62,403 nt of DNA from an uncultured Bacteroidales bacterium (GTDB lineage: Bacteria > Bacteroidota > Bacteroidia > Bacteroidales > Paludibacteraceae). This document shows, one piece after another, positions 7,945-16,209 of the stretch. The notes beneath the pieces were generated by a model, which saw only the letters and a list, made by a program, of their open reading frames with translations, was not told where the DNA came from and did no database searches. The position numbers and the translations under genes were made by a program. The stretch is taken from positions 1 through 62,403 of the forward strand of contig ONGK01000001.1 in NCBI GenBank assembly GCA_900317345.1, written 5' to 3'. Each line of letters begins with the position of its first letter. Within the stretch, counting starts at the first letter, position 1.

Positions 7945-8409
7945 TGGTTAATGGTTAATGGTTAATGGTTATATGCGGGATAATCCTGCGGAAAGGAAGA
8001 AAATCGAGGTTTTCGGGCGTACAGACGTCATAGTGACCTCAGGTACGACTGTCGGTTGACTGTCGGTCGACTGTCGGTCGACCGTCGGGATTAGACCGAA
8101 AATCGATGCAAAATTACTGCAAATTCTTCATCTTTCGCGCCAATAAGACCTACACCCACTAAGAACCGGAGGAAAGGGTAAAATAGAACATTTTGGCTCG
8201 TCGGTATTATCTCGGAGTCTTCCCGGAGGCAAACCGTGGTTAATATGGTGTCAAAACAGGTACGATATTGAACATTCGTCGGGAGATGATCCCGTGATGG
8301 TCGCGATTTTCAAACGTAAAAAAAATACGGAAAAAATAGCATACATTGTTGTGTATGTCGGTATTTTTTAGTACCTTTGCAGCCGTTTTTTGAAAAAATG
8401 GATAGAAAA
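7945..8409. repeat. Gene-free interval with GGTTAAT and 11-bp GACTGTCGGTC tandem repeats
   Basis: Right after the stop, GGTTAAT is repeated about three times (7949-7969). At 8047-8090 four 11-bp units occur (GACTGTCGGTT, GACTGTCGGTC twice, GACCGTCGGGA). The same unit in inverse orientation forms an array inside btuF (47356-47391). The rest, 8091-8340, has no gene I can support. The promoter of the next gene ends the interval. Confidence 0.7.
8349..8379 (+). promoter_or_regulatory. Promoter of the SDR dehydrogenase gene
   Basis: -33 TTG 8349-8351 (TTGTGTATGTC) and -7 TACCTTTG 8372-8379, spacer 20. A CATACA/TGTATG inverted repeat surrounds the -33, as in the promoter at 4723. Confidence 0.75.
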
Positions 8410-9183
8410 ATGGGAAAAATGTTTGATTTATCGGGGCGCGTGGCGTTGGTGACGGGATGCTCCGGAGGTCTGGGCGTGCAGATGGCTAAAGCGCTGGCAA
8501 AGCAGGGTGCAGACCTCGTGATTATTGCTCGTAGATACGAGAAATTAGTGGAAGTGAAACAAGCTATCGAGGATGAGTGCGGAGTGAAAGTGCTGCCTCT
8601 GAAATGCGACATCACCGATACACAGGCGGTGGACGCGATGGTCGATGAAGCCATTCGCTCCTTCGGAAAGATTGATATCGTTGTGAACAATGCCGGAACG
8701 GGAGCCGTGGCACCCGCGGAGGACATCTCCGATGAGCAGTTTATGAACGAAGTGCAGATAGACCTGTTCGGTACGTTCCGCGTAGCACGTGCGGTGGCAA
8801 AAAAATCAATGATTGACGCGCGCTATGGACGAATTATCAATATCGCATCGATGTATGGTTTGGTCGGAAACAAGATTGCGCCGGCTTCGCCTTATCACGC
8901 TGCCAAAGGCGGTGTGGTGAACATGACGCGGGCTTTGGCGGCTGAGTGGGGTAAATACGGTATTACCGTTAATACCATCTGTCCGGGCTATTTCATCACC
9001 CCGCTGACGGAAGAGACGCTCCGGTCGGAGTATTTTACGAACTACGCCAAGACTGTCATCCCTATGGAGCGCTACGGCGAGGAAGGAGAACTGGACGCGG
9101 CGGTAGTATTCCTGGCAGCCGAGGAATCGAGATATGTTACAGGTGTCGCACTGCCTGTGGACGGAGGATATACTTGCGTCTGA
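8410..9183 (+). CDS. Short-chain dehydrogenase/reductase, gluconate 5-dehydrogenase-like
   Basis: This classical SDR of 257 residues has the cofactor motif TGCSGGLG near residue 15, NNAG at about 90, and the catalytic Ser in IASMYG with Tyr and Lys in SPYHAAKG. The C-terminus GVALPVDGGYTCV is typical. Overall it resembles IdnO/KduD-type enzymes acting on sugar acids, but substrate is inference. The -7 box ends at 8379, so an upstream start at 8377 is impossible; ATGs at 8398, 8410 and 8419 remain, and 8410 gives MGKMFDLSGRVALVTG. It has its own promoter and a strong terminator, so it is monocistronic. Confidence 0.8.
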   Translation: MGKMFDLSGRVALVTGCSGGLGVQMAKALAKQGADLVIIARRYEKLVEVKQAIEDECGVKVLPLKCDITDTQAVDAMVDEAIRSFGKIDIVVNNAGTGAVAPAEDISDEQFMNEVQIDLFGTFRVARAVAKKSMIDARYGRIINIASMYGLVGNKIAPASPYHAAKGGVVNMTRALAAEWGKYGITVNTICPGYFITPLTEETLRSEYFTNYAKTVIPMERYGEEGELDAAVVFLAAEESRYVTGVALPVDGGYTCV

Positions 9184-9192
9184 AAAATGAAG

Positions 9193-9218
9193 ATCGCCCG
9201 CGTGGGCGATTTTTTTTT
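9193..9218 (+). terminator. Rho-independent terminator after the SDR gene
   Basis: ATCGCCC pairs with GGGCGAT around GCGT and is followed by eight or more T. Confidence 0.9.
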
Positions 9219-9226
9219 GCAAACTC

Positions 9227-9257
9227 TTGCATATATGCAAAAATTGTTGTACCTTTG
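9227..9257 (+). promoter_or_regulatory. Promoter of the methylmalonyl-CoA decarboxylase operon
   Basis: -33 TTG 9227-9229 begins the palindrome TTGCATATATGCAA; -7 TACCTTTG 9250-9257; spacer 20. Confidence 0.8.
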
Positions 9258-9311
9258 TACCCGATTTGGATTTTTGCGAATAAATTAATTCTAAAACATA
9301 TAATATTTATT

Positions 9312-9725
9312 ATGAAACCCACACACATTGAGCATTTAGGCATTGCTGTTACTTCGATTGAAGAGGCAGCGCCGTTCTTTGAGTTTTTATCCGGTAGCAA
9401 GTGCTACAGTATTGAGGAAGTGGCTGACCAGAAAGTACGCACAGCGTTCTTCAAGGTTGGCGAGGTAAAGATTGAGTTGTTGGAGCCGACGAGCCCTGAG
9501 TCCACTATCGCTAAGTTCATCGAGAAGAACGGTGGTCGCGGTGGCGTTCACCACGTGGCTTTCAACGTAGAGAACGTAGCTGAAGCACTCGCGGAATGCG
9601 AGGCAGCAGGCATCCAGCTCATCGACAAAGCTCCGCGCAAAGGCGCAGAGAACCTCATGATTGCGTTCCTGCATCCGAAGAGCACCAAGGGCGTCCTCAC
9701 AGAGCTCTGCCAGCAACCGAAGTAA
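9312..9725 (+). CDS. mce: Methylmalonyl-CoA epimerase
   Basis: This 137-residue member of the glyoxalase/VOC fold interconverts (R)- and (S)-methylmalonyl-CoA. Metal ligands are visible as the His in IEHLGIAV, His in GVHHVAFNV and Glu in VLTELCQQ. The start is the ATG at 9312, about 50 bases after the -7 box. It leads the operon for the carboxytransferase and decarboxylase subunits, so it supplies the correct stereoisomer between methylmalonyl-CoA mutase and the decarboxylase in propionate formation. The mutase itself is not in this window. The spacer to the next gene contains short ATATCGAAAT-like repeats. Confidence 0.93.
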   Translation: MKPTHIEHLGIAVTSIEEAAPFFEFLSGSKCYSIEEVADQKVRTAFFKVGEVKIELLEPTSPESTIAKFIEKNGGRGGVHHVAFNVENVAEALAECEAAGIQLIDKAPRKGAENLMIAFLHPKSTKGVLTELCQQPK

Positions 9726-9763
9726 ACCATCGAAATATCGACATCTCGAAATATCGAAAAATT

Positions 9764-11320
9764 ATGAATACAGAAAAATTAGATAAACTGGTTGCTAACC
9801 GCGAGAAGGCAATGGCCGGCGGTGGTGAAGCAGCCGTTGAGAAACATCACGCAAAGGGCAGTTACACCTGCCGTGAGCGTATTAACATGTTGCTCGACGA
9901 GGGTTCGTTTGAAGAAGTGAACATGTTCCTCACCCACCGTTGCCATGACTTCGGAATGGAGAAGAAAGTGTTCCTCGGCGACGGCGTGGCTGTCGGTTCC
10001 GGTACTATTGACGGCCGTCTGGTCTTCGTGTTCGCGCAGGACGCTACCGTCATCGGCGGTTCGCTCAGCGAGACGATGGCGCTCAAGATCTGCAACGTCA
10101 TGGACCAGGCTATGAAACTCGGCGCACCGATTATCGGTCTTAACGACTCGGGTGGTGCACGTATTCAGGAAGGCGCTTGCGCGCTGGCCGGCTACGCTGA
10201 GATTTTCGAGCGTAACATCCTCGCTTCCGGCGTGGTGCCGCAGATCTCTGTCATCTTCGGCCCGTGCGCGGGTGGAGCAGTATACAGCCCTGCGCTGACG
10301 GACTTTATTATGATGACTGAGCAGAACAGCTATATGTTCATCACCGGCCCAAAGGTTGTGAAATCCGTTACAGGTGAGGACGTTACCGTTGAGCAACTCG
10401 GTGGCGCCAAGATTCACGCATCCAAGTCCGGCGTTACCCATTTTGTGGCTGCTACGGAGGAAGAGGCCATCGCAGAAGTGCGTCGTCTCGTTTCCTTCAT
10501 CCCGCAGAACAATATGGAGGAGGCTCCGCTCGTAGAGTGCACGGATGATATTACCCGCGTGGACGACAACCTCAACGAAATCGTTCCGGATGATCCGAAC
10601 AAACCCTACGACATGCACGAAATCATCAATACCATCGTTGATAACGGTGACTTCATGGAGGTTCACAAGGATTACGCCAAGAATGTCATCTGCGGTTTCG
10701 CTCGTTTCAACGGCCGCTCGACAGGTATCATCGCCAACCAGCCTTCATGGCTTGCCGGCGTGCTGGACTGCGATGCCAGCCGCAAGGCTGCGCGTTTCGT
10801 GCGTTTCTGCGATGCGTTCAACATCCAGATTCTTACCCTTGTGGATGTTCCGGGCTTCCTTTGCGGTACCGGACAGGAGTACGCAGGTATCATCGACCAT
10901 GGAGCAAAACTGATGTTTGCATATGGCGAAGCAACCGTTCCGAAGGTAACTATTACCGTTCGCAAGAGCTACGGCGGTTCGCATATTGTAATGAGCTGCA
11001 AGCAGCTCCGTGGTGATATGTGCTATGCATGGCCGAACGCAGAGATCGCTGTGATGGGGGCCAGCGGTGCCGTAGGCGTGCTGCAGGCAAAAGCTATCAA
11101 GGCTATCGAAGATCCCGAGGAGCGCAAAGCGTTTATCGCTGAGAAAGAGGCGGAATACAAAGACCTCTTTGCTTCGCCTTACCAGGCTGCTAACCGCGGT
11201 TACATCGACGATGTGATTGAGCCGCGCTATACCCGTAGCCGTATCATTCGCGCCTTTGAAATGTTGCAGACCAAGCGTCTGACTAACCCGCTCAAGAAGC
11301 ACTCGAATATACCATTGTAA
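9764..11320 (+). CDS. mmdA: Methylmalonyl-CoA decarboxylase alpha / propionyl-CoA carboxylase beta-type carboxyltransferase
   Basis: It is 518 residues long, the usual length of this family. Typical features are HHAKGSYTCRERINMLLDEGSF at the N-terminus, the first acyl-CoA/oxyanion region IIGLNDSGGARIQEG, the GPCAGGAVYSPALTDF segment and, in the second half, DVPGFLCGTGQEYAGIIDHGAK. It transfers the carboxyl group of methylmalonyl-CoA to the biotin of the carrier subunit. The membrane subunit downstream marks it as the sodium-pumping decarboxylase rather than an ATP-driven carboxylase; no biotin carboxylase gene is present nearby. The start ATG at 9764 follows a repeat-filled spacer. Confidence 0.93.
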   Translation: MNTEKLDKLVANREKAMAGGGEAAVEKHHAKGSYTCRERINMLLDEGSFEEVNMFLTHRCHDFGMEKKVFLGDGVAVGSGTIDGRLVFVFAQDATVIGGSLSETMALKICNVMDQAMKLGAPIIGLNDSGGARIQEGACALAGYAEIFERNILASGVVPQISVIFGPCAGGAVYSPALTDFIMMTEQNSYMFITGPKVVKSVTGEDVTVEQLGGAKIHASKSGVTHFVAATEEEAIAEVRRLVSFIPQNNMEEAPLVECTDDITRVDDNLNEIVPDDPNKPYDMHEIINTIVDNGDFMEVHKDYAKNVICGFARFNGRSTGIIANQPSWLAGVLDCDASRKAARFVRFCDAFNIQILTLVDVPGFLCGTGQEYAGIIDHGAKLMFAYGEATVPKVTITVRKSYGGSHIVMSCKQLRGDMCYAWPNAEIAVMGASGAVGVLQAKAIKAIEDPEERKAFIAEKEAEYKDLFASPYQAANRGYIDDVIEPRYTRSRIIRAFEMLQTKRLTNPLKKHSNIPL

Positions 11321-11348
11321 ATTGTAAATCGTCAAATCGTTAATTATT

Positions 11349-11744
11349 ATGGTATTGCTCGCAGTAACCGCAGAGACATGGATTGTTACCGGCCTGGGCT
11401 TCGGCATCGTGCTGGTGTTGCTTTTCTGCCTCGTCTATATTCTCCAGGCTTTTGGATGGATTATGACGAGCGCAGAGAAGGGTTTCTCCTGCTCTTGCAA
11501 ATGCAAGAAGGAGGAAGCCAAAGCCAACGCCAATGCCAAAGCCGAAAACCCTTCGTCTGAAGAAAAGGCGGCAATAGCCATGGCTATCTCTGAAGCCAGC
11601 AACGACGACCTCGCCGCTGTGGCATATGCGCTCTATCTGGCGCAAGATAAGAAACATGACATTCCTACAGCCATGATCTCGCTGCACAAGCACGAAACGG
11701 CTTGGAATGAGAAATCAATTGGTATGAATAATCAGGGTTTCTGA
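11349..11744 (+). CDS. mmdD: Decarboxylase small membrane subunit (OadG/MmdD-like) with extended tail
   Basis: Residues about 10-37 form a single membrane helix (WIVTGLGFGIVLVLLFCLVYILQAFG), the hallmark of gamma/delta subunits that hold the complex together. A Cys-rich stretch CSCKCKK follows, then a linker AKANANAKAENPS, and a C-terminal part (EEKAAIAMAISEA...AMISLHK) predicted helical. At 131 residues it is longer than minimal OadG. Position between mmdA and the biotin carrier supports the assignment. The CCxC-like cluster could bind metal; OadG of some species binds zinc. The linker DNA shares ACGCCAATGCCAAAGC with 34981-34996. Confidence 0.8.
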   Translation: MVLLAVTAETWIVTGLGFGIVLVLLFCLVYILQAFGWIMTSAEKGFSCSCKCKKEEAKANANAKAENPSSEEKAAIAMAISEASNDDLAAVAYALYLAQDKKHDIPTAMISLHKHETAWNEKSIGMNNQGF

Positions 11745-11772
11745 CCCTGATTAATCGTGCCCCCAAAGGGGC
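11730..11772 (+). promoter_or_regulatory. Two tandem stem-loops between mmdD and mmdC
   Basis: Hairpin one pairs AATCAGGGT (11730-11738) with ACCCTGATT (11744-11752) and overlaps the mmdD stop. Hairpin two pairs GCCCC (11759-11763) with GGGGC (11768-11772). Neither has a T-run, so they more likely affect mRNA stability or translation balance than termination. Confidence 0.5.
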
Positions 11773-11793
11773 TAAGAATAATTTTTGACAACA

Positions 11794-12237
11794 ATGAAAG
11801 AATTCACATTCAAAATCAATGGCGCTGAGTACAAATGCGCAGTAGAAGAAATCGAAGCCGGTAAAACGAATGTAACCGTTAACGGCAAAGTATATACCGT
11901 AGAAACAGAAGCTCCCGCTGCTCCGGCTCCCAAACCCGTAGCCAAACCGGCTGCTGCTCCTGCAGCTCCGAAAGCAGAAGCTCCGAAAGCAGAGGCTCCA
12001 AAGCCCGCTGCTGCTCCGGCAGGTGGTGTTCAGGTGAAAAGCCCTCTGCCCGGATCGGTTATCAAAGTGCTGGTAAGCGAAGGCCAGGCTGTCAAGAAAG
12101 GCGACACACTCCTTACGCTCGAGTCCATGAAGATGGAGAACGCTATCATGGCTGAGCAGGATGGTACCGTTAAGCAGATTGCTGTTTCTGCCGGCCAGAA
12201 CGTAATGCAGGACGACCTGCTCATCGTTCTTGGCTAA
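11794..12237 (+). CDS. mmdC: Biotin carboxyl carrier subunit of methylmalonyl-CoA decarboxylase
   Basis: The 147 residues comprise an N-terminal beta region (1-45), an Ala/Pro/Lys linker (about 47-77, with APKAEAPKAEAPK) and a C-terminal biotinyl domain (80-147) with the attachment lysine in ESMKMEN. Carboxybiotin shuttles between the MmdA carboxyltransferase and the membrane decarboxylase MmdB. An in-frame TTG at 11785 is less likely than the ATG at 11794. The Pro/Ala linker lets the domain swing between active sites. Confidence 0.93.
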   Translation: MKEFTFKINGAEYKCAVEEIEAGKTNVTVNGKVYTVETEAPAAPAPKPVAKPAAAPAAPKAEAPKAEAPKPAAAPAGGVQVKSPLPGSVIKVLVSEGQAVKKGDTLLTLESMKMENAIMAEQDGTVKQIAVSAGQNVMQDDLLIVLG

Positions 12238-12302
12238 ATATCCAAATGGTCAGATAAATGACCAAATGGTAAATGAACAAATAGTAAATATAAAATGCAA
12301 TT

Positions 12303-13478
12303 ATGAATATAATTGAATTTTTTCAAGGCATGGGATTCATGCAGATGACTTGGCAACAAGCAATCATGCTGCTTGTCAGTTTCTTCCTGCTGTACCTTGC
12401 CATTCATAAAAAATACGAACCGCTTCTGCTGCTTCCTATCGCCTTCGGTATGTTGCTAACCAACCTTCCGGGCGCAGGGATGTTCCATAGCGAATTATGG
12501 TCCGCATTCCTCGATCCTTCGAGCCCTGCCTACCATTCCTATGGCGCTATTCTCAAGGAAGGAGGCCTGCTTGACGTGCTCTATATTGGCGTTAAGGCCG
12601 GTGTTTATCCCTGTCTTATCTTTATTGGCGTAGGAGCCATGACTGATTTCGGACCGCTGATTGCCAACCCGAAGTCGCTTATTCTCGGCGCAGCGGCACA
12701 GATAGGTATCTTCGTTACCTTCCTCTGCGCAAACGCTATGGGCTTTACGCCTGCTGAAGCCGGTTCTATCGGTATCATCGGTGGCGCAGATGGACCTACA
12801 TCCATCTTCCTGACCAGCAAACTGGCTCCGCATCTCTTGGGTCCGATTGCTATTGCTGCCTATAGTTACATGGCGCTCGTGCCGGTAATCCAGCCGCCTA
12901 TCATGCGCGCGCTCACGACTAAGAAGGAACGCGCGATAAAGATGGGACAGCTTCGTCCGGTCAGCAAGACCGAGAAAATCGTCTTCCCGGTTATCATTAC
13001 CGCCATCGTGGCACTCATCCTGCCGGACGCTGCGCCGCTTATCGGCTGCTTGATGCTTGGTAATCTGATGAAAGAGTGCGGAGTAGTGGAGCGTCTCTCC
13101 AAGACCGCGCAGAATGAACTGATGAACATCGTGGTAATCTTCCTTGGCCTGTCTGTAGGCGCTACGGCTACAGCCGGCAGTTTCCTCAACTGGCAGACAC
13201 TGATGATTCTTGCGATGGGTATCGTGGCGTTCGGTCTCGGTACCGCAGGAGGTGTGCTGCTCGCTAAGTTCATGAACCTCTTCCTCAAGGAGAAAATCAA
13301 CCCGCTTATCGGCTCTGCCGGTGTTTCTGCTGTTCCGATGGCTGCGCGTGTATCGCAGACCGTGGGCCAGGAGGAGAACCCGTCGAACTTCCTGCTCATG
13401 CACGCTATGGGCCCGAATGTGGCAGGCGTAATCGGTTCTGCCGTAGCAGCAGGTGTGCTTCTGTCGATGCTTGGATAA
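12303..13478 (+). CDS. mmdB: Sodium-translocating decarboxylase beta subunit
   Basis: The 391-residue polytopic membrane protein matches OadB/MmdB. The conserved loops are present: [16 protein letters not shown] (about residues 161-176), [21 protein letters not shown], and near the C-terminus [15 protein letters not shown] and [23 protein letters not shown]. It decarboxylates carboxybiotin and exports sodium ions, conserving the energy of methylmalonyl-CoA decarboxylation in the succinate-to-propionate route. It is the last structural gene of the operon; a histidine kinase gene starts 21 bases later and is probably co-transcribed. Confidence 0.95.
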   Translation: MNIIEFFQGMGFMQMTWQQAIMLLVSFFLLYLAIHKKYEPLLLLPIAFGMLLTNLPGAGMFHSELWSAFLDPSSPAYHSYGAILKEGGLLDVLYIGVKAGVYPCLIFIGVGAMTDFGPLIANPKSLILGAAAQIGIFVTFLCANAMGFTPAEAGSIGIIGGADGPTSIFLTSKLAPHLLGPIAIAAYSYMALVPVIQPPIMRALTTKKERAIKMGQLRPVSKTEKIVFPVIITAIVALILPDAAPLIGCLMLGNLMKECGVVERLSKTAQNELMNIVVIFLGLSVGATATAGSFLNWQTLMILAMGIVAFGLGTAGGVLLAKFMNLFLKEKINPLIGSAGVSAVPMAARVSQTVGQEENPSNFLLMHAMGPNVAGVIGSAVAAGVLLSMLG

Positions 13479-13499
13479 TCTTAGAATGTTCAAATCTTT

Positions 13500-14615
13500 A
13501 TGTCCAATCGACAAATAGGAACACTCATACTGGTGATAGCCATGTTTATCGTGGCTATCTCCGTGTTGTTCACCAATAACTTGGCACGCTCGCTGCAGGT
13601 TGAGGAGCAGAAGAATATGGCCATCTGGGCGGAAGCAACCCAGCGACTCATCCTTGCGGAAGAGAATGAGGACATCGACTTCGTGTCTTCTATCATAGAG
13701 AAGAATACCACTATACCTGTCTATATCTGCGATGCTGAGGGTAACATCCTTGCCAGCCGTAATGTGGAGCAGGGTAGGCAGAGCAGCGTTGGCGAACATG
13801 GTCCGATAGAACTGAAGATAGATGCAGCAACAACGCAGTACATCTATTGGGGGGATAGCAGTTTGCTCACGCGTCTCCGGTATGTGCCATACGCCCAGTT
13901 TGCGCTTATCTTCATCTTCATCGCCGTGGCTGTCATCACAATGCTTACCGGCCAGAGAAGCGAGGAAAACCGTCTTTGGGTAGGGCTTAGCAAAGAAACG
14001 GCGCACCAACTCGGTACTCCTATCTCATCGCTCAATGCCTGGCAGCAGTTATTGGCGGATAAATACCCGCAAGACGAGTATATACCGCAGATGAAACGCG
14101 ATATTGATCGTCTGCAGGTAATTGCCGACCGCTTTCAGAAAATCGGTTCAGAGCCATCTCTGCAACCGGAGAACTTCGTTCCGGTAATTCGTGAAGCGAT
14201 AGATTACATGCGTCCGAGAACCAGTAGCCGCATCGATATTGACGACTCGTGTCTCAACGGCGTTGAGCGTATCGTGATGCTCAATGCGCCGTTGATGAAA
14301 TGGGTGGTGGAGAATCTCATTAAGAATGCCGTGGATGCTATTTCCGGAAATGGTTCTATCACGCTGCAACTCCATGAGAATGAGCACGATGTGATGTTGG
14401 ATATCACCGATACCGGTAAAGGTATTGATAGCAGTACCCAACGCCGAATTTTCGAGCCCGGCTTTACATCCAAAGATAGAGGATGGGGATTAGGACTTCC
14501 ACTCGCCAAACGTATCGTCGAGCAGTACCATGGAGGCAAACTCCTCCTTAAGAACTCGCAACTTGGCGTCGGTTCTACCTTCCGTGTCGTTCTCAAAAAG
14601 CCCGAAAACGGTTGA
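13500..14615 (+). CDS. Membrane sensor histidine kinase
   Basis: The protein (371 residues) has a membrane helix at about 7-25, an extracytoplasmic domain to about 128, a second helix at about 131-150, then an H-box with His169 in SKETAHQLGTPISSL. The catalytic domain shows N-box NLIKNAVDAI, G1 DTGKGID and G2 GWGLGLPLAKRIVEQYHGG. Bacteroidota kinases commonly use the AHQLGTP form. No response regulator is adjacent, so the partner is unknown. It starts 21 bases after mmdB. Its last 126 bases overlap the convergent ispE gene, and the overlap covers the G2 box. Confidence 0.9.
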   Translation: MSNRQIGTLILVIAMFIVAISVLFTNNLARSLQVEEQKNMAIWAEATQRLILAEENEDIDFVSSIIEKNTTIPVYICDAEGNILASRNVEQGRQSSVGEHGPIELKIDAATTQYIYWGDSSLLTRLRYVPYAQFALIFIFIAVAVITMLTGQRSEENRLWVGLSKETAHQLGTPISSLNAWQQLLADKYPQDEYIPQMKRDIDRLQVIADRFQKIGSEPSLQPENFVPVIREAIDYMRPRTSSRIDIDDSCLNGVERIVMLNAPLMKWVVENLIKNAVDAISGNGSITLQLHENEHDVMLDITDTGKGIDSSTQRRIFEPGFTSKDRGWGLGLPLAKRIVEQYHGGKLLLKNSQLGVGSTFRVVLKKPENG

Positions 14616-15386
14616 GCCGCTACCGCTCATCGATGCATAATAAGCGCCTGCGTCCTGCAGACGCTTTTTTATATCCGCTATGATAGGGTGTTTCGGAAAT
14701 ACCGTCTCCTCGAAATCGTTGATGAAAAGAGTAGAAAGTAGAAAGTCAAAAGACAAAAGACTTTTCTTTTTACTTTGAGCTATAGCGGTCTTTATACTTT
14801 GAGCAACCTCCGGGTGCGTTCTCATTCCCGAATACGCTTCTTTGGTAGAAACGCCTTCATCGGGTTTTATCAGCACGATACGCGTGCCCGTAAGGTCTAA
14901 ATCAACAGGAGTCAGTTTGTCACCGATGCCCTCTGCATAGCACGGCGTGTTATAAATGAAAAATGCGCAATCTGCTCCTAACGGCGCCACTTCTTGCGCC
15001 AGTTGAGCCTTGCTAAGTCCTAATTCAAATAGTTCGTTCAAGGCAATAGCCATATGCGCGGCATCGCTGCTTCCGCCTCCAAGACCGGCTCCGAAAGGAA
15101 TATTCTTCTTGAATCGGATGGATACAGGCCCTATCTGCGGGTACTTCTGAGCCATATTCCGATAGCATTTGATAATCAGATTGTCCTCTGCCGGGCAATC
15201 TACCGCAATACCTTCTTGCTTAAAAATGACATCAGTAGGATGCAAAGCATCATTTCTAACGACCTCCAGCTCATCATGCAACCCGTAGATAGGCACAAAG
15301 ATAGTTTCCAAATCATGGTACCCGTCCGGGCGCTTCCTAACGACCCGTAGACCTAAATTAATCTTGCAATTCGGATAAAGGAGCAT
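14490..15386 (-). CDS. ispE: 4-diphosphocytidyl-2-C-methyl-D-erythritol kinase
   Basis: The 298-residue GHMP kinase acts in the non-mevalonate isoprenoid pathway. The N-terminus PNCKINLGLRVVRKRPDGYHDLETIF and the ATP-binding PFGAGLGGGSSDAA are diagnostic; the C-terminal glycine loop is MSGSGSTVFGLF. Around residues 190-215 the sequence AQSIKTAIAQSKKKSLLSFDFLLSTLF is encoded by short AT-rich repeats (14733-14807) and looks like an expansion. The 3' end runs 126 bases into the convergent histidine kinase gene; the tail after the glycine loop is about 40 residues long. Confidence 0.93.
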   Translation of the reverse strand: MLLYPNCKINLGLRVVRKRPDGYHDLETIFVPIYGLHDELEVVRNDALHPTDVIFKQEGIAVDCPAEDNLIIKCYRNMAQKYPQIGPVSIRFKKNIPFGAGLGGGSSDAAHMAIALNELFELGLSKAQLAQEVAPLGADCAFFIYNTPCYAEGIGDKLTPVDLDLTGTRIVLIKPDEGVSTKEAYSGMRTHPEVAQSIKTAIAQSKKKSLLSFDFLLSTLFINDFEETVFPKHPIIADIKKRLQDAGAYYASMSGSGSTVFGLFENDTEGRTDAKLRVLKEEFASMVLLDDTFGEWKS

Positions 15387-15422
15387 AATATACCAAATTA
15401 TGCTGCAAAATTAGTAAAAAAT

Positions 15423-15453
15423 TTGCATATATCAAAATCTTTTTGTAATTTTG
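15423..15453 (+). promoter_or_regulatory. Promoter of tRNA-Ala
   Basis: -33 TTG 15423-15425 (TTGCATATATC) and -7 TAATTTTG 15446-15453, spacer 20. Confidence 0.8.
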
Positions 15454-15464
15454 CAGTCGATTTA

Positions 15465-15541
15465 GGGGTATTAGCTCATCTGGCTAGAGCGCAACACTGG
15501 CAGTGTTGAGGTGAGCGGTTCGAGTCCGCTATACTCCACCA
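15465..15541 (+). tRNA. tRNA-Ala (anticodon GGC), CCA encoded
   Basis: Acceptor GGGGTAT pairs with ATACTCC. The anticodon arm is CAACA-CTGGCAG-TGTTG with anticodon GGC. The T arm is AGCGG-TTCGAGT-CCGCT, the discriminator A, and CCA is encoded. All arms fold, so it should be functional. A mosaic copy of its ends lies at 59414-59513. Confidence 0.95.
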
Positions 15542-15564
15542 AGCACCCATCCGGGTGCTTTTTT
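15541..15564 (+). terminator. Terminator directly after tRNA-Ala
   Basis: AAGCACCC pairs with GGGTGCTT around ATCC and runs into six T. Its first base is the last A of the encoded CCA. Confidence 0.85.
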
Positions 15565-15618
15565 CATACAATTATATATGCATATTGCCGGGAAAATGAG
15601 AAAATTAACCTTATTAAC

Positions 15619-15649
15619 TTGCATATGTCAAAAAAAAGCAGTAACTTTG
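15619..15649 (+). promoter_or_regulatory. Promoter of the cdd operon
   Basis: -33 TTG 15619-15621 (TTGCATATGTC) and -7 TAACTTTG 15642-15649, spacer 20. Confidence 0.8.
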
Positions 15650-15707
15650 CAGCGCAAAGTTGTGTGTATGGAGCATATACGAAATAATCATTAACCTCAA
15701 AAATACA

Positions 15708-16190
15708 ATGAAAGAGTACAATTTGACAACAAAAATGCGAGCCTACCAGTGGAATGAACTGACAGATGAACAACGAGAAGTATTGGCTATTGCCAAGGAG
15801 CAGACGAAGCATAGCTACTGCCCGTATAGCCAATTCCACGTAGGAGCTGCTGCCAAATTAGCGAACGGAGTAATCATACCCGGTTGCAACCAGGAGAATG
15901 CAGCGTACCCGAGCGGATTGTGTGCAGAGCGAACGGCATTGTTTGCTGCTGGTGCGCAATATCCGGAGCAGCCGGTGACAAAACTGGCAATAGCATGCTT
16001 TACAGATGGTCATTTCACGAAAGAACCCGGTTCGCCTTGCGGCGCATGCAGGCAGGTAATGCTGGAGACAGAGCATCGGTATGGAGGAAAGATGGAGGTC
16101 CTGCTGTACGGCGAGGATGCTATATATGTATTTGAGTCGGCTGCGGACTTGCTCCCGCTTATTTTTGTAAGTGAGAACTTGAAGGGATAA
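15708..16190 (+). CDS. cdd: Cytidine deaminase
   Basis: This 160-residue enzyme deaminates cytidine and deoxycytidine for pyrimidine salvage. Substrate-binding NQENAAYPSG is followed by the zinc-binding and catalytic LCAERTA and, further on, PCGACRQ, giving the three zinc cysteines and the catalytic glutamate. The start is the ATG at 15708, about 60 bases after the -7 box. A permease gene begins 19 bases after its stop and ribBA follows, suggesting one transcript. Confidence 0.95.
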   Translation: MKEYNLTTKMRAYQWNELTDEQREVLAIAKEQTKHSYCPYSQFHVGAAAKLANGVIIPGCNQENAAYPSGLCAERTALFAAGAQYPEQPVTKLAIACFTDGHFTKEPGSPCGACRQVMLETEHRYGGKMEVLLYGEDAIYVFESAADLLPLIFVSENLKG

Positions 16191-16209
16191 ACAGCCAAAA
16201 GTAAACGAA

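Noticed and set aside
8047-8090. Phage or integrase attachment site
   Set aside because: It is a simple tandem array with no integrase gene nearby.
8377-8409. Upstream start for the SDR dehydrogenase
   Set aside because: The position lies inside the -7 box, so it would not be on the transcript.
12495-14009. Minus-strand frame of 504 codons across mmdB and the histidine kinase
   Set aside because: Spans two conserved genes antisense, rich in His/Arg/Asp as expected from reverse complement of membrane-protein codons.
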